In this document: positions 35,549 through 45,786 of the stretch, piece by piece | Layout of the letters: each line of letters opens with the position of its first letter | Position numbering within the stretch: position 1 is the stretch's first letter | Assembly (NCBI GenBank): GCA_018971625.1 | Contig: JAGXAJ010000003.1 | Span: forward strand, 1 to 64,000 | Length of the DNA stretch: 64,000 bases | Reading direction: 5' to 3' | DNA from: Pseudomonadota bacterium | GTDB lineage: Bacteria > Pseudomonadota > Alphaproteobacteria > Rhizobiales > Xanthobacteraceae | The notes under the pieces: model-generated | What the model was told of the DNA's origin: nothing | Database searches by the model: none | The model's input: the letters and a program-made list of their open reading frames with translations, nothing else | Program-made: the position numbers and the translations under genes

Positions 35549-36793
35549 ATGAAGGATGGCAAGAAGTCGTCTGGTCGGATCGCGGGCTTCCTGCTGGTAG
35601 GCGTGCTGGCAACCGTCGCCGTTCCGGCGGCAAACGCCCAGATGGGACCTCCCGGACCTCCGGCGGTGGGCGTCATGGAGGCAACCAAACGGCCGATCAC
35701 CGAGTCGAACGAATTCCTGGGACGCGTCGAGGCCACCAATCGGGTCAATATCGTTGCGCGCGTCACCGCCTTTCTGGAGAAGCGGGACTTTGCCGACGGC
35801 GCGGAGGTCAAGAAGGGCGACCTTTTATATGAGCTGGAGCGCGGCCCGTTCGAAGCCGATCTCAAATCGAAGCAGGCCCAGGTCGCGCAGTTGCAGGCGA
35901 CCCTCGTCAACGCCAAGCTGACAACAGATCGGGCGAAGACGCTGCTCAGCGGGCCGGCCGGCCAGCAGTCGACCTATGACGCCGCGCTTGCCAACCAGCA
36001 AAGCCTCGAAGCGCAGATTCAGGCCGCTCAAGCGCAGGTCGACCTCTCGCAGATCAATCTCGATTATACGCAGATCCGCTCTCCGATCGATGGCAAGATC
36101 GGTCGCACCGCCGTGACCGAGGGCAACGTGGTCACGCCAAGCTCCGGTACGCTGGCCAGCATCGTCAGCCAGGACCCGATGTATGTCACCTTTCCGGTTT
36201 CCGTGCGCGAAGGACTCCAGTTGCGCGACCATTATGCAACCCGCGGCGGCTTCAAGGCGGTCGTCATCAGGTTGCGCCTGCCGGATGGCCGGCTCTATGA
36301 CCAGGTCGGTCAGTTGAATTTCGTCAACAACACCATCGCGCAGAACACCGACACCATCACGCTGCGAGGAACGATTCCCAATCCGACCTTGAAAGAATTG
36401 TCGGCAAACGGAACGATACGCCAGCTCACCGACAATGAATTCGTGACCGTGCTGCTGGAGGGCGTGGAGCCGCTCGAGGTCGTGGCGATCCCACGCTCGG
36501 CGGTGTTGTCGGATCAGCAGGGCGAATATGTCTATATCCTCGGCGCCGATAACAAGGCCGAGCAGCGGCGCATCCGGCTCGGACAATCGACGGCCACGGT
36601 CGCCGCGGTAACGAGCGGGCTTTCGGCCGGCGAGACGGTAATCGTCGAAGGCCTGCAGAAGGTACGGCCCGGACAGGCCGTTGCGCCGGGGCCTGCAAGC
36701 GCCCTGATCCAATCGAGCATGAAAGCCAATCCGGAAGGCCCTGACCAGCAACAGGACGGAATCGGAGCCAAGCCGGCGGGGTCGACCCCATGA
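35549..36793 (+). CDS. RND efflux periplasmic adaptor (AcrA/MexA family)
   Basis: A 414-residue membrane fusion protein with an N-terminal signal ([19 protein letters not shown]). The lipoyl half-motif [21 protein letters not shown] is followed by the coiled-coil hairpin ([20 protein letters not shown]..., [18 protein letters not shown]) and the return segment [21 protein letters not shown]. It joins the inner-membrane pump to an outer-membrane channel. GGAGGA precedes [10 protein letters not shown], favouring this start over the longer track ORF. The stop overlaps the pump start (ATGA). No outer-membrane channel gene is present in the window. Confidence 0.95.
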   Translation: MKDGKKSSGRIAGFLLVGVLATVAVPAANAQMGPPGPPAVGVMEATKRPITESNEFLGRVEATNRVNIVARVTAFLEKRDFADGAEVKKGDLLYELERGPFEADLKSKQAQVAQLQATLVNAKLTTDRAKTLLSGPAGQQSTYDAALANQQSLEAQIQAAQAQVDLSQINLDYTQIRSPIDGKIGRTAVTEGNVVTPSSGTLASIVSQDPMYVTFPVSVREGLQLRDHYATRGGFKAVVIRLRLPDGRLYDQVGQLNFVNNTIAQNTDTITLRGTIPNPTLKELSANGTIRQLTDNEFVTVLLEGVEPLEVVAIPRSAVLSDQQGEYVYILGADNKAEQRRIRLGQSTATVAAVTSGLSAGETVIVEGLQKVRPGQAVAPGPASALIQSSMKANPEGPDQQQDGIGAKPAGSTP

Positions 36794-39700
36794 TTTCATC
36801 GGTCTTTGTCGACCGCCCACGGCTGGCCATCGTTATTGCGTTCGTCATCACGATCGCCGGCGCGCTGGCACTCCTGCAAATCCCGGTGGCGCAATTTCCC
36901 GACATCGTGCCGCCGCAGGTGACGGTCACTGCGAACTTTCCGGGCGCATCCGCCGAAGTGGTCGAATCCAGCGTCGCCCAGCCGCTCGAAGCCCAGGTCG
37001 TCGGCGTCGACAAGATGCTCTACATGAAGTCGACCAGCGGCAATGACGGCAGCTATACGCTGACCGTTTCGTTCGCGCTCGGCACCAACCCCGATATCAA
37101 CACCGTCAACGTCAACAACCGCGTGCAGAGCGCGCTCGCCCAATTGCCGACCGAAGTGCAGTCGCAGGGCCTCGTCGTGCAGAAGAAATCCTCCGCGGTG
37201 CTGCAGTTCATCGTGCTCTACAGCAACAACGGCGCGCAGGATCCGCTCTTCATCACCAACTACGCCATCATCAATGTGCTGGATGCGATTTCCCGTACCC
37301 CTGGGGTCGGCCAGGCCACACTGTTTGCCAAGCTCAATTATTCGATGCGGATCTGGTTCGACACCCAGCGCCTGACCAGCCTCAATCTGGCGCCGTCGGA
37401 CGTCGTCACCGCGATCCGCGCCCAGAGCGTGCAGGCGCCGGTCGGCCGCATCGGCGCCCGGCCGATCAGCGATGATCAGCAGTTCCAGTTCAACGTGCAG
37501 ACGCAGGGCCGGCTCACGACCGCGGCGCAATTCGGCAACATCGTGCTGCGCGCCAATCCCGACGGTTCGGTGCTGCGCATCAAGGATGTCGCCCGCGTCG
37601 AGATCGGCGCCCAGAACATGGACAGCGAATCCCGGATCGACGGCAATCCGGGCGTGCCAATCGGCATCTATCTCGCGCCCGGCGCCAATGCGGTGACGAC
37701 GGCGAAAGCCGTGCAGAATACGCTCGCCAGATTGTCCGAACGCTTTCCGCCCGGGTTGGCCTACACCGTGCACTACGATTCCACGACCTTCGTCACCGAC
37801 ACCATCAAGGAGGTGCTGAAGACGCTGAGCGAAGCCTTCGTGCTGGTGGTGATCGTGGTGTTCCTTTTCCTCGGCAATTTACGCGCCACCATCATTCCGG
37901 CGGTGGCCGTGCCCGTCAGCCTGATCGGCGCTTTCGCGGTGCTGCTTGCGGTCGGCTATTCGGCCAACACGGTATCGCTGCTCGCCATGGTGCTTGCCAT
38001 CGGCATCGTGGTCGACGACGCCATCGTGGTCGTCGAGAATGTCGAGCGCGTGATGGAGGAGGAACCGGAGCTTTCGCCGGCCGATGCCACCAAGAAGGCG
38101 ATGTCGCAGATCACGGCGCCCATTATCGCGATCTCGCTGGTGCTGTTGTCGGTGTTCGTTCCGATCGCCTTCATTCCCGGCATCTCGGGAACGCTGTTCC
38201 GGCAGTTCGCCGTGACGATCAGCGCAGCGATGGTCATCTCCGCGCTGAATGCGCTGACGCTGTCGCCTGCGCTGTGCGCGGTATTCCTGCGCCATGGCGG
38301 ACCGCGCCGCGGCATCATGGGGCGGGTGCTCGGCGGCATCGATTGGGTGCGTGACCGTTACGCAGGCGGCGTGCGGCGGCTGTTGCGGGTGGCGGTTCTG
38401 GCGCTGGTCGCGGCTTTCGTCTTCGGCGGCGGCATCGCCGGCATCGCGCGCCTGACGCCGACCGGCTTCCTGCCGGAAGAAGACCAGGGCGCGTTCTTCA
38501 TCGCCGTGCAGTTGCCGGACGGCGCATCGGTGGCGCGCACCAGCGAAGTGACAAAGCAGGTCGAGCAAGTCCTGAAGAAGGTGCCGTCGGTCGACCACGT
38601 GCTCTCGATCATCGGATTCTCGCTGCTCGACGGCGGCAATGAGCCGAACTCGGCGTTCATGGTGGCGCGCATGAAGCCGTTCGCGGATCGAAAGGCCGCG
38701 ACCGACTCGGTGCAAAACGCCATCCGGCAAACCTTCGGCGCGGGCGCGCAGATCCGCCAGGCCAATGTCCTGCCGTTCAATCTGCCCCCGATCATCGGCC
38801 TCTCGACCTCCGGCGGCTTCGAATATCAGCTCGACGCGCTGGAAGGCCAGGATCCGGCGGCGCTCGGCAGCGTGATGGGGGGCATGATCAACGCGGCCAA
38901 CCGCGATCCGCGGCTGACCCGCGTGTTCTCGACCTTCACCGCGACCAACCCGTCAATCTATCTCGACATCGACCGCGCCAAGGCCCAGGCGCTGGGCCTT
39001 GGCATGAGCGACGTGTTCACCGCCCTGCAGGCGACGCTGGGCGGCATCTATGTCAACAACTTCAACCTGTTTGGTCGAACCTGGCAGGTCAATGTGGAGG
39101 GCGAGGCCGCCAACCGCGGCGATATTCCCGACATCTGGCAGATCTATGTGCGCAACGCGACCGGCGAGATGGTACCGATCCGTTCGATTGCGAGCCTGCG
39201 GATCGTCACCGGACCGCAGGTCATCACCCGCTTTAACAACTACCGCTCGGTGACCATCAATGGCGGCCCTGCGGCCGGTGTATCATCGGGGACGGCGATC
39301 GCGGCAATGGAGCAGCTATCGAAATCGACGCTGCCGGCCGGCTATTCCTATGAATGGACCGGCACCGCCTATCAGGAGCAGGCCGCCTCGGGCCAGACGG
39401 GCATCATCCTCGGACTTGCGGTGTTGTTCGCCTACCTGTTCCTGGTGGCGCTTTATGAAAGCTGGACCATCCCCATCCCGGTGCTGCTGGCGGTCACGGT
39501 CGGCGTGCTCGGCTCGTATCTCGCCATCAAGATCGCCGGATTGAACCTCGATCTCTATGGCCAGATCGGGCTTGTGGTGCTGATTGCGCTCGCCGCCAAG
39601 AACGGCATCCTCATCGTCGAATTTGCCAAGGAGCAGCGCGAGGCCGGCATGCCGATTATGGAGGCCGCGGTGCTGGGATCGCAGATGCGCTTTCGCGCCG

Positions 39701-39960
39701 TGATGATGACTTCGTTCGCCTTCATTCTCGGCCTGGTGCCGCTCGTGTTCGCGACCGGCGCCGCCCAAATCAGCCGAAGAGCGGTGGGCACCGCGGTTTT
39801 CGGCGGCATGCTTGCCGCGAGTTCGATCGGCATTTTCCTGGTGCCGATGCTGTACGTCACCTTCCAGCGCTGGCGCGAGGCGGCGAAGCGGCGCTTCGGC
39901 CGGGACGGTCGCGTTACCCACCCGTCGACGCCGGCACGGCCGGAGCAGAGCGACGCTTAA
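36790..39960 (+). CDS. RND efflux permease (AcrB/MexB, HAE1 type)
   Basis: A 1056-residue inner-membrane proton-driven efflux pump with twelve membrane helices and two large periplasmic loops. The relay motif [22 protein letters not shown] in TM4 carries the paired aspartates. [24 protein letters not shown] at the N-terminus and [22 protein letters not shown] in the second half are characteristic. It exports hydrophobic drugs, solvents or bile-like compounds. It is translationally coupled to its adaptor and ends with a basic Pro-rich tail. Confidence 0.97.
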   Translation: MISSVFVDRPRLAIVIAFVITIAGALALLQIPVAQFPDIVPPQVTVTANFPGASAEVVESSVAQPLEAQVVGVDKMLYMKSTSGNDGSYTLTVSFALGTNPDINTVNVNNRVQSALAQLPTEVQSQGLVVQKKSSAVLQFIVLYSNNGAQDPLFITNYAIINVLDAISRTPGVGQATLFAKLNYSMRIWFDTQRLTSLNLAPSDVVTAIRAQSVQAPVGRIGARPISDDQQFQFNVQTQGRLTTAAQFGNIVLRANPDGSVLRIKDVARVEIGAQNMDSESRIDGNPGVPIGIYLAPGANAVTTAKAVQNTLARLSERFPPGLAYTVHYDSTTFVTDTIKEVLKTLSEAFVLVVIVVFLFLGNLRATIIPAVAVPVSLIGAFAVLLAVGYSANTVSLLAMVLAIGIVVDDAIVVVENVERVMEEEPELSPADATKKAMSQITAPIIAISLVLLSVFVPIAFIPGISGTLFRQFAVTISAAMVISALNALTLSPALCAVFLRHGGPRRGIMGRVLGGIDWVRDRYAGGVRRLLRVAVLALVAAFVFGGGIAGIARLTPTGFLPEEDQGAFFIAVQLPDGASVARTSEVTKQVEQVLKKVPSVDHVLSIIGFSLLDGGNEPNSAFMVARMKPFADRKAATDSVQNAIRQTFGAGAQIRQANVLPFNLPPIIGLSTSGGFEYQLDALEGQDPAALGSVMGGMINAANRDPRLTRVFSTFTATNPSIYLDIDRAKAQALGLGMSDVFTALQATLGGIYVNNFNLFGRTWQVNVEGEAANRGDIPDIWQIYVRNATGEMVPIRSIASLRIVTGPQVITRFNNYRSVTINGGPAAGVSSGTAIAAMEQLSKSTLPAGYSYEWTGTAYQEQAASGQTGIILGLAVLFAYLFLVALYESWTIPIPVLLAVTVGVLGSYLAIKIAGLNLDLYGQIGLVVLIALAAKNGILIVEFAKEQREAGMPIMEAAVLGSQMRFRAVMMTSFAFILGLVPLVFATGAAQISRRAVGTAVFGGMLAASSIGIFLVPMLYVTFQRWREAAKRRFGRDGRVTHPSTPARPEQSDA

Positions 39961-40986
39961 AAGCGGAGCCTGCGGGTTTACGGCAGGATGGGACTGCCGG
40001 CGCCCCGCTCTTGCACAGGCGGCCCTGCATGACGGATGGACGGACCGCCTTGAGTGGTCGGAGGCCATGGATCAAGTGCCGTTGCTCGAGATCCAATCCA
40101 CACTTCAGGCCCTCGACCTTGAGGCGCATCTGGACAAAGCGATCAGGTGGCGACTGGCTCAAATTCTGGGCTCGCCGTTCGCGCCGCCGGCCAAGCCGAA
40201 GTCGCGGAGAATGGCGAAGCCACGAGTTCGCGCGGGGCTGCTAATTGCCGGAAAATCCGGCATTAAGACAAAAACCGCAGTTCGATCAATCGTGTCGCCT
40301 GCGAGGAGGGGTGCTTTGTGAAAGGCCGTCATCGCCGGCAAGAAGATCACCGCACCTGATGTTCGCGCCGCCCGAGGGGTGCACGGAACATAAGCTGGGC
40401 GATCGTACAGCACGTACCGGGTGCCGATGGATCGTTCGGGAGCACTCTCGTTCTTTCGCTGGGCGCGGCGGTCGGTTCGGGCAACGCCGTGTCGGCGGCT
40501 TTACCTGGGGTAGCGCCGTCACCGTCAGCTCGATCCTCGACGATAAGGGGAACTCGTACGCCGTCCCGAAAACGGTCGTCAATTCGGCGGCACTATAGGT
40601 GCGACTGCGGCAAGCACATTTGGGACGATTAAGGCCGCTGCCATTTTAATGAACGCTGGATGAACCAAATGAGGCGCAATGCGTTCGGCCAGGATGGAGC
40701 GCAAACTTGAAAAACGTGCGGAACAAGCACTCGTCACCGTCATACTCAGCATGGCGACGCTAATCTTATGTTCCGGTTTTTTGTTGTTCCAGTAAGGGCG
40801 GCCTCTTTCATTCTGGACGATTGGCGATCTGATTGACGCCGTGCTGCCGCTAGAACTTGCCAGCCACATAGGTCCTAATTTCCCTCCGCGAGTGTCCGAA
40901 TCAGGACAGTACCGTTCCATGAGCTGAGCTATGACGCCGAGGAGAACTCCTGGTTCTCGCACGAGCAAGACCAGCCTGGGCTAGCT
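39961..40986. other. Low-information region with a possible gene remnant
   Basis: About 1 kb between the RND pump and the first small genes. Track ORFs on both strands are short and unconvincing. The plus strand at about 40390-40598 reads, with one frameshift, TLVLSLGAAVGSGNAVS followed by GSAVTVSSILDDKGNSYAV. This resembles the repeat-like domain of phage or surface proteins and may be a decayed fragment. The rest holds nothing I can support. Confidence 0.4.
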
Positions 40987-41172
40987 TTAGCGGTTCCCTG
41001 TGTCGTCGCGGAAGACCTTCACCTCGGATCGCGTCATCGCGCATTCCAGAATTGCGCGGCGCAGTTCCCTGACTTCGGTCTCTCGGTGCTTGGTCAAGGC
41101 CCGTCTGTGCGCACGAAGCGCACGGCTTTCCTCAATGGCAAGCATGGCGCGATTGAAAAGTGGGTCCGACAT
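40987..41172 (-). CDS. Small hypothetical protein
   Basis: A 61-residue predicted helical protein (MSDPLFNRAMLAIEESRALRAHRR, then ETEVRELRRAILECAM). It is charged and has no signal peptide. The track ORF is twice as long, but its N-terminal half is shadow of the neighbouring small gene. No family recognised; such proteins are common in rhizobial accessory regions. Confidence 0.45.
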   Translation of the reverse strand: MSDPLFNRAMLAIEESRALRAHRRALTKHRETEVRELRRAILECAMTRSEVKVFRDDTGNR

Positions 41173-41207
41173 ACCGCTAGAATGCTTCGGCCGAGCCCAG
41201 TTGCCTG

Positions 41208-41423
41208 CTAACCAGGATACTTTCGGATGATCTTTTTTCGCGCCTTTGGCTTTGCCGCTGCAGATTCGGCGGCCGGTTTGGCTGCCGCACGGGCAAGCCG
41301 TTCGGCGCGAAGCCGCAGCATATTTGCGTGCTTGGCCGATTCCGCAGCCCAATATGACTCGTAGCCCTCTTTGGCTTCCGCCAATTTCTGTTCGGGTGAT
41401 TTTTTGACCGGGCTTTCTGCCAT
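41208..41423 (-). CDS. Small basic Ala/Lys-rich hypothetical protein
   Basis: A 71-residue protein: KKSPEQKLAEAKEGYESYWAA, then an alanine-rich basic stretch (AAAKPAAESAAAKPKARKK). The composition suggests a nucleic-acid-associated or linker-like protein. Another frame covers the same DNA, so support is moderate. It precedes the 61-aa gene by 35 bp on the same strand. Confidence 0.5.
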   Translation of the reverse strand: MAESPVKKSPEQKLAEAKEGYESYWAAESAKHANMLRLRAERLARAAAKPAAESAAAKPKARKKIIRKYPG

Positions 41424-41610
41424 CCAGACAATATAGGCACTCGAGAGGGCGAGCGCACCAAGGATATTGCGATTCCTGGTGGTTTCTCGTACGGCCCGAC
41501 GGCCGTCATCGCAGCGACGTTGCCGCGCAGTTAAAGGTTCCTAAGTAAAAAACTGCATTTGAGTAACTTGGGTAAAAGATCAAAAGTGAACGCAGCGACA
41601 GGCTGCGCGG

Positions 41611-41781
41611 ATGACAGACGATCCAGAGGACGAAAGCCCCGTCGCGCTATGCGCGAAAGCGGACCATTGCATGAAACTTTGCAAACTTATGGGCCGCAAA
41701 ACCCGCGCGCGCCTCATTCAAAAGGCAAATGTTTACTTAGAACGCGCGGAGATTTTGGAAGAAGAAGCGCGCAAGAAGTAA
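41611..41781 (+). CDS. Very small hypothetical protein (56 aa), absent from the ORF track
   Basis: ATG at 41611 opens a 56-codon frame ending TAA: MTDDPEDESPVALCAK, KLCKLMGRKTRARLIQK, YLERAEILEEEARKK. It has two cysteines near the N-terminus and a long charged helix. The pattern of acidic start and helical tail is protein-like, but no strong ribosome site is visible. Confidence 0.45.
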   Translation: MTDDPEDESPVALCAKADHCMKLCKLMGRKTRARLIQKANVYLERAEILEEEARKK

Positions 41782-41796
41782 GTATATGGGTGCAGC

Positions 41797-41997
41797 TCAA
41801 TGGCGCCAGCCGTCCTTGTCGACGTCGGTCTCAAAGCCGTCGGGCATGCGAAGCTCCTGCCCATCTTCGGGGACGTTGCAGAGCGAGCATGGCATCCCTG
41901 CCGCGCCGCAATTGCAGGCGCGAGGTCCCGCCCATGGTCGTCCGGGATGTTCCTCGCATACCCAGCCGCTATCGTCGCAACGCGAGCAAATCGTCAT
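41797..41997 (-). CDS. Small zinc-ribbon-like protein
   Basis: A 66-residue protein with three cysteine pairs or groups: ICSRCDDSGWVC, PRACNCGAAGMPCSLCN, plus His residues. The spacing suggests one or two zinc knuckles like those of DnaJ-type Cys repeats. GGAG is placed 9 nt before the ATG. It ends in an acidic tail (ETDVDKDGWRH). I recognise it as a type common in Bradyrhizobium, but no function is known. Confidence 0.65.
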   Translation of the reverse strand: MTICSRCDDSGWVCEEHPGRPWAGPRACNCGAAGMPCSLCNVPEDGQELRMPDGFETDVDKDGWRH

Positions 41998-42139
41998 GCG
42001 AACAGCTCCGCACCGGCCTGCATTCCCTGAAAAAAGACCGTAATATCCGGTTTGAAAGAAAATAGGCCTGATATTCCAGCTAGCTCCGCTCCAAGAGGTT
42101 CCGGCAAATCGGGCGCGCCATGTCTGTGATCATCTTCTT

Positions 42140-42382
42140 TTAGTTCTCAACGTCGATGTCGTCCGGATCGCATTCGGCGCCATATGTAATCTTGAACTCT
42201 CCGATCAATCGACGCGCGTAGTCCATGGAGTCGGCTCGCTGAGAGCTCGTGATTTGATGCCGTTGATCTCCGGCCTGTTTCCAAAGCCAAGTGTCGACAA
42301 GCTGCGTCTTGCCGTCGCTGAAGATGCGGACCTGCAGCCTCGGGAATTTGATCCCCGCGTCGGAATAGTCAGTCTTTGGCAT
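42140..42382 (-). CDS. Small hypothetical protein
   Basis: An 80-residue protein (MPKTDYSDAGIKFPRLQVRIF, DTWLWKQAGDQRHQITSSQRAD, ARRLIGEFKITYGAECDPDDIDVE). It has mixed alpha/beta composition and an acidic C-terminus. GGGAGC precedes the ATG. The track starts five codons earlier. No family recognised. Confidence 0.6.
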   Translation of the reverse strand: MPKTDYSDAGIKFPRLQVRIFSDGKTQLVDTWLWKQAGDQRHQITSSQRADSMDYARRLIGEFKITYGAECDPDDIDVEN

Positions 42383-42488
42383 GTTGCAAGCTCCCAATAG
42401 GCAAGAGGCTGAGCTTAATGCACGTCAGAAGGGAGCGCCAGCCGTGAAATCGCCTCTGGCGCGGCTACGTCGCGGCGGCGCGGCCTAT

Positions 42489-42614
42489 TCAGCGCAACGC
42501 CCGCAACGCGCGGCGAAGCAAATAGCCGACGCGGACCGGCCGCGGGAATAGCATCAGCCAAAAATAGGCGAAGCCTCGGTTGCGGGTGACAGTGAGACGC
42601 CAGGGACGGTTCAT
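42489..42614 (-). CDS. Very small basic protein (41 aa) coupled to the RHH gene
   Basis: ATG overlaps the stop of the ribbon-helix-helix gene (ATGA). The frame encodes MNRPWRLTVTRNRGFAYFWL followed by a basic hydrophobic end. It is too short for the ORF track. The overlap suggests translational coupling, but there is no independent evidence of expression. Confidence 0.35.
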   Translation of the reverse strand: MNRPWRLTVTRNRGFAYFWLMLFPRPVRVGYLLRRALRALR

Positions 42615-42991
42615 TTTTTCTTCCTCGGCCTATCGACGCGGACGTCGTGAAACTCTTCAGGACCTTTTAGGAGGCGGCGTTTACGGCTGGCCTTCTGCTC
42701 GACGTTCGCGCCTTCCTGCGCCAGTCCATCAATGACTTGCCCGGCGAGCTCAGACGCTCGCTCGTCGTGCCGCCCGTGGGTTCGCGAGGATCGCGGCTTT
42801 ACGGTTAGGCCGAGCTCGACCAGGCGGCGGATGGCCTCGGGTCGTGAGGGTGGCGGCTCTTGCTTGGAACACCATCGATCGAGAGCATCGAACTGGTCGG
42901 GCTCCAGGCGAACCAATACACCTTCCTTCCGACCACCAGTCGATGGTCTACCCACCCTCTTTTTTGGGATATCCCTAATTGACTTTGCCAT
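42611..42991 (-). CDS. Ribbon-helix-helix type DNA-binding protein
   Basis: A 126-residue basic protein. Residues of about 20-62 (KEGVLVRLEPDQFDALDRWCSKQ, SRPEAIRRLVELGLTV) fit a ribbon-helix-helix fold: a beta strand and two helices, as in CopG/Arc regulators and antitoxins. The remainder is basic and low in structure. Its start codon lies between the arms of a perfect 13-bp inverted repeat, the expected position for autorepression. No toxin gene is recognised beside it. Confidence 0.7.
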   Translation of the reverse strand: MAKSIRDIPKKRVGRPSTGGRKEGVLVRLEPDQFDALDRWCSKQEPPPSRPEAIRRLVELGLTVKPRSSRTHGRHDERASELAGQVIDGLAQEGANVEQKASRKRRLLKGPEEFHDVRVDRPRKKK

Positions 42992-43010
42992 AAATAAGGA
43001 TATCCCAAAA
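42962..43010. promoter_or_regulatory. Operator-like perfect inverted repeat around the RHH start
   Basis: Left arm TTTTGGGATATCC (42962-42974) and right arm GGATATCCCAAAA (42998-43010) are perfect complements separated by 23 bp that contain the RHH start codon. Each arm also contains the self-complementary GGATATCC. Confidence 0.65.
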
Positions 43011-43109
43011 GCAAGCCGAGGGGAAGCGGTAACTTCCGGCCTCGGCTCTAACCCAAGCCATCAGGAGCAAACCTATGGCCAGAGCTGCCGCAAAACATAC
43101 CAAACTATG

Positions 43110-43436
43110 TCCGTAGTTGACCCCGTGCTTCCGCTGTCGCGTGAGCGCGCGACGACGATCCTGACCAACAGCCGCCGACGTCCCTGGACAGCGGACGGGT
43201 TCGGCAGCTCCTTCAATACAGCAAAGATCGACGCCAAAATGGCTGAGCGAGATCTGCACTTCAACGATTTAAGAGGCACCGCGGCAACGAAGTTTTATAT
43301 CGCGGGCTTCACGATGCGCGAGATCGCAGAGACCTTGGCATGGGAAGAGGAAAGCGTGGAGAAAATCATCCGGCGCTACGTCGGTCGTTCGGCCTCGCTC
43401 AAGGCGAGGATCAGGAAGTTGGAGGCCAGAGGATGA
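43110..43436 (+). pseudogene. Tyrosine recombinase, C-terminal remnant
   Basis: Frame reads PLSRERATTILTNSRRRPWTADGFGSSFN, then LHFNDLRGTAATKFYIAGFTMREIAETLAW and IIRRYVGRSASLKARIRKLEARG. HFNDLRGTAA is the HxxR motif region of phage-type integrases, and the tyrosine lies in IIRRYVG. The N-terminal core-binding domain and the first catalytic arginine are absent, so this is a 5'-truncated remnant. It ends 54 bp from a tRNA-Gly fragment, as integrases of tRNA-inserted elements often do. Confidence 0.75.
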
Positions 43437-43489
43437 ACAAAATCGACAAAACCGCTGACAAAACTTTCCGGCTAGATCCGCCTAGGTCT

Positions 43490-43533
43490 TGGAGCGGGCG
43501 AAGGGAATCGAACCCTCGTATGCAGCTTGGGAA
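43490..43533 (-). other. tRNA-Gly 3' fragment, probable attachment site
   Basis: The minus strand reads TTCCCAAGCTGCATACGAGG followed by GTTCGATTCCCTTCGCCCGCTCCA: part of the anticodon loop (CCC), the variable loop, the complete T arm, the acceptor 3' strand and encoded CCA of a tRNA-Gly(CCC). There is no 5' half. A 3' tRNA fragment beside an integrase gene is the classic residue of site-specific integration. Confidence 0.75.
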
Positions 43534-43681
43534 AACGAATCTTAAAACTTTACGTTTCCTGGTCACAAGATCGTAATGCATTGAAAATACGACATTTTCT
43601 GTTATTCTTAGTGCATGTGCCTACTCTATTCTGGGCGCTTCTCCGATAGCTGTTTTTGTACGATCGTTGTACGGGGTTCAG

Positions 43682-45265
43682 GTGGCCGATAAGACCAATT
43701 ACGAGCGCAAAGCCGTTCATTTCAAGAGCGATTGGGATGTTGGCCCCGCGATCAACTACAGCAAGAGCGGACAGATCAAAGGCAAGGTTGCAGAGTGGCG
43801 CGACACAAAAACCATCGGCCTGACGCTGCGGATCACGCCTGACAAAGTGGTCTGGTACATCCGGCGGCGCGAGATTACCCTCCGTATCGGACTTGCTACC
43901 GAAATCGATCTAGACACCGCAAGGTACGTCGCCGAGCAGACGCATTTGGCCGCCGGACGGCGGCGCAATCTCCGCGAGTTTGTCGAAACGTTGGTGCGCC
44001 TGGCGACCAATACCAAATATAAAGACCCAAAGGGTCACGCCGAGGTCGCAGATCAGTTTGCGGACGATACCTCTCTTCTCGCCTACCGAAAGCGCATTGG
44101 CGACACTGGCATCACCTGGACATGGAAGGCCTTGACCCAGTTCTTCCTCAACTATCAGCTTCTGAAACTCAAGCCGAAGTACCGCATGCAATATGAGCAT
44201 TACCTGAGGCTGAAGGAATTTGCGCCGATCAACGAAAAGCTCGTCAGCGAAGTCAAGCTGCGCGACCTTGAGAGAGTACGCGACCAGATACATCTCAATC
44301 ACGCGCCCTCCGCTGTTCACCGTGCCGTCACTCAATCCAAACGAATGCTCAGTTGGGCGTGGAAGTATCAGGCCACACAGTCCGGCTTGGACGAAGTCGA
44401 GTATGAGTGGTGGGAAAGATGGTCGTACGAATATAAGACGGGCGAGCGTACGCGTACTCCGTCCATTGAAGAAATCGCTCGCACGCTTGTTATCGCAGAA
44501 CATTTTCGACACCTCGCCGATGGCGAGCATGACACTTATCCTGGGACGATTGGTGCATTGTGGGGCGTAGCGCTGACCGCGCAACGAACGGGCGCTTTTC
44601 TGCAACTGCGCCTCGACCGGCTTTTCGATGCGGCCAAAGCCTATCCCAAACTGCGAGGGTGGGCGATCGCCAATTGGACGCCAGACGAAATGAAGGGCGG
44701 CAAAGATGGCGGGCGCCCGCACTCGCTTCCTTTACCTCCAGAAGCTCTCAGAATTCTAAAAAAATACCATGCGGAATCAGGTGGAAAGTCCGAGTGGATG
44801 TTTTCGGGGCGCGACATCGAAAAACATATCACTCAAGCAGCTTTAAACCTCCTCATGTATCGGCTTCAAGGCCGCGTCTACGATCACACGGTTCGGCAAA
44901 AGCCAAGCCGGAAAGGTAAGCCTGGGCCTAAACCAAAGCCAAAAAAGGAACGTCCAAACTTGTTCGCCAAATACAACATCGAACCGTGGACTTTGCATGA
45001 TTGCCGAAGAACCTTGACGACGTTTCTCGATGATGAGCGGATGGGCGGCGCAGCCACTGCCATTCTTGGCCACAAGACGCCTCACGACCGTGCGAGTGAT
45101 CGCGAGAGAATGGCATCGGTCACAGAGCAGCATTATAACCAATCGCAGAAGATCGGACTCAAGGCGGAGGGTATGGCTCTCTGGGTCAAGGCTCTATTGG
45201 CCGCGTACGAGAAAGAGCGCCGCAAGCTCAGCCGAACGATGGAGCCGCGCCAACGCGCGGCGTAG
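43682..45265 (+). CDS. Site-specific tyrosine recombinase (integrase)
   Basis: A 527-residue integrase. Catalytic residues can be placed: the first arginine in LTAQRTGAFLQLRL, HxxR in WTLHDCRRTLTTFLDD, histidine in TAILGHKT, and the tyrosine in VTEQHYNQS. The N-terminal part has an AP2-like arm-binding region and a SAM-like domain (WKALTQFFLNYQ...). GTG at 43682 (MADKTNYERK) is preferred to the TTG in the track. It starts about 150 bp from the tRNA-Gly fragment, so it probably drove integration there. It is intact, in contrast to its surroundings. Confidence 0.9.
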   Translation: MADKTNYERKAVHFKSDWDVGPAINYSKSGQIKGKVAEWRDTKTIGLTLRITPDKVVWYIRRREITLRIGLATEIDLDTARYVAEQTHLAAGRRRNLREFVETLVRLATNTKYKDPKGHAEVADQFADDTSLLAYRKRIGDTGITWTWKALTQFFLNYQLLKLKPKYRMQYEHYLRLKEFAPINEKLVSEVKLRDLERVRDQIHLNHAPSAVHRAVTQSKRMLSWAWKYQATQSGLDEVEYEWWERWSYEYKTGERTRTPSIEEIARTLVIAEHFRHLADGEHDTYPGTIGALWGVALTAQRTGAFLQLRLDRLFDAAKAYPKLRGWAIANWTPDEMKGGKDGGRPHSLPLPPEALRILKKYHAESGGKSEWMFSGRDIEKHITQAALNLLMYRLQGRVYDHTVRQKPSRKGKPGPKPKPKKERPNLFAKYNIEPWTLHDCRRTLTTFLDDERMGGAATAILGHKTPHDRASDRERMASVTEQHYNQSQKIGLKAEGMALWVKALLAAYEKERRKLSRTMEPRQRAA

Positions 45266-45308
45266 GGCGACGCACACAATATCCGACCTACGGTTTAGGA
45301 ACCCGTCA

Positions 45309-45620
45309 TCATGCTAATGTCGTCAATACGTTAGGTACGACGTCGATGTGAGGCTCGTTCCAGAACACGTCGAGGCCGGTTCCCTTGATCGACTTGGCCT
45401 TCAGCGCGCGAACCAAAGCACTTTCGTCTACGGTCGATCCGCGCGAGACGTTAATGAGGATGCCATCTGGCCCAAGCGCATCGAGCACGTCAGCGTTGAT
45501 GATGCCTTTCGTGCTCTCGCCCCCTGCGAGCGTAACGATCAGAAATTCGGCTCGGCGGGCCAATTCGACAAGATCGGGCACGAACTGGTGCGGAAGGTCG
45601 GCTCGCTCAAGGTCGCAGCC
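45309..45620 (-). pseudogene. D-2-hydroxyacid dehydrogenase fragment
   Basis: The segment FVPDLVELARRAEFLIVTLAGG, then NADVLDALGPDGILINVSRGSTVDESALVRAL and GLDVFWNEPHID is the NAD-binding half of a D-isomer-specific 2-hydroxyacid dehydrogenase (INVSRGS contains the active-site arginine). Both ends are missing: the N-terminal substrate domain and the C-terminal histidine region after NVLTT. It lies directly after the integrase gene. Confidence 0.8.
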
Positions 45621-45786
45621 TGAGCGGACCAATTTGGCAGGACGTGCTGCCAAATTGAGGCTTGTGTGCACAGGACGATGGAACACGTGGAAAAGCGCCG
45701 GCTCTTCCGATTGCGAATCCCAGCCCTGTGTTAGCAGGCCGAAACGATGAAGGGCCTAAAGGATTCGCCTGGCAGGAGCCATCTAG

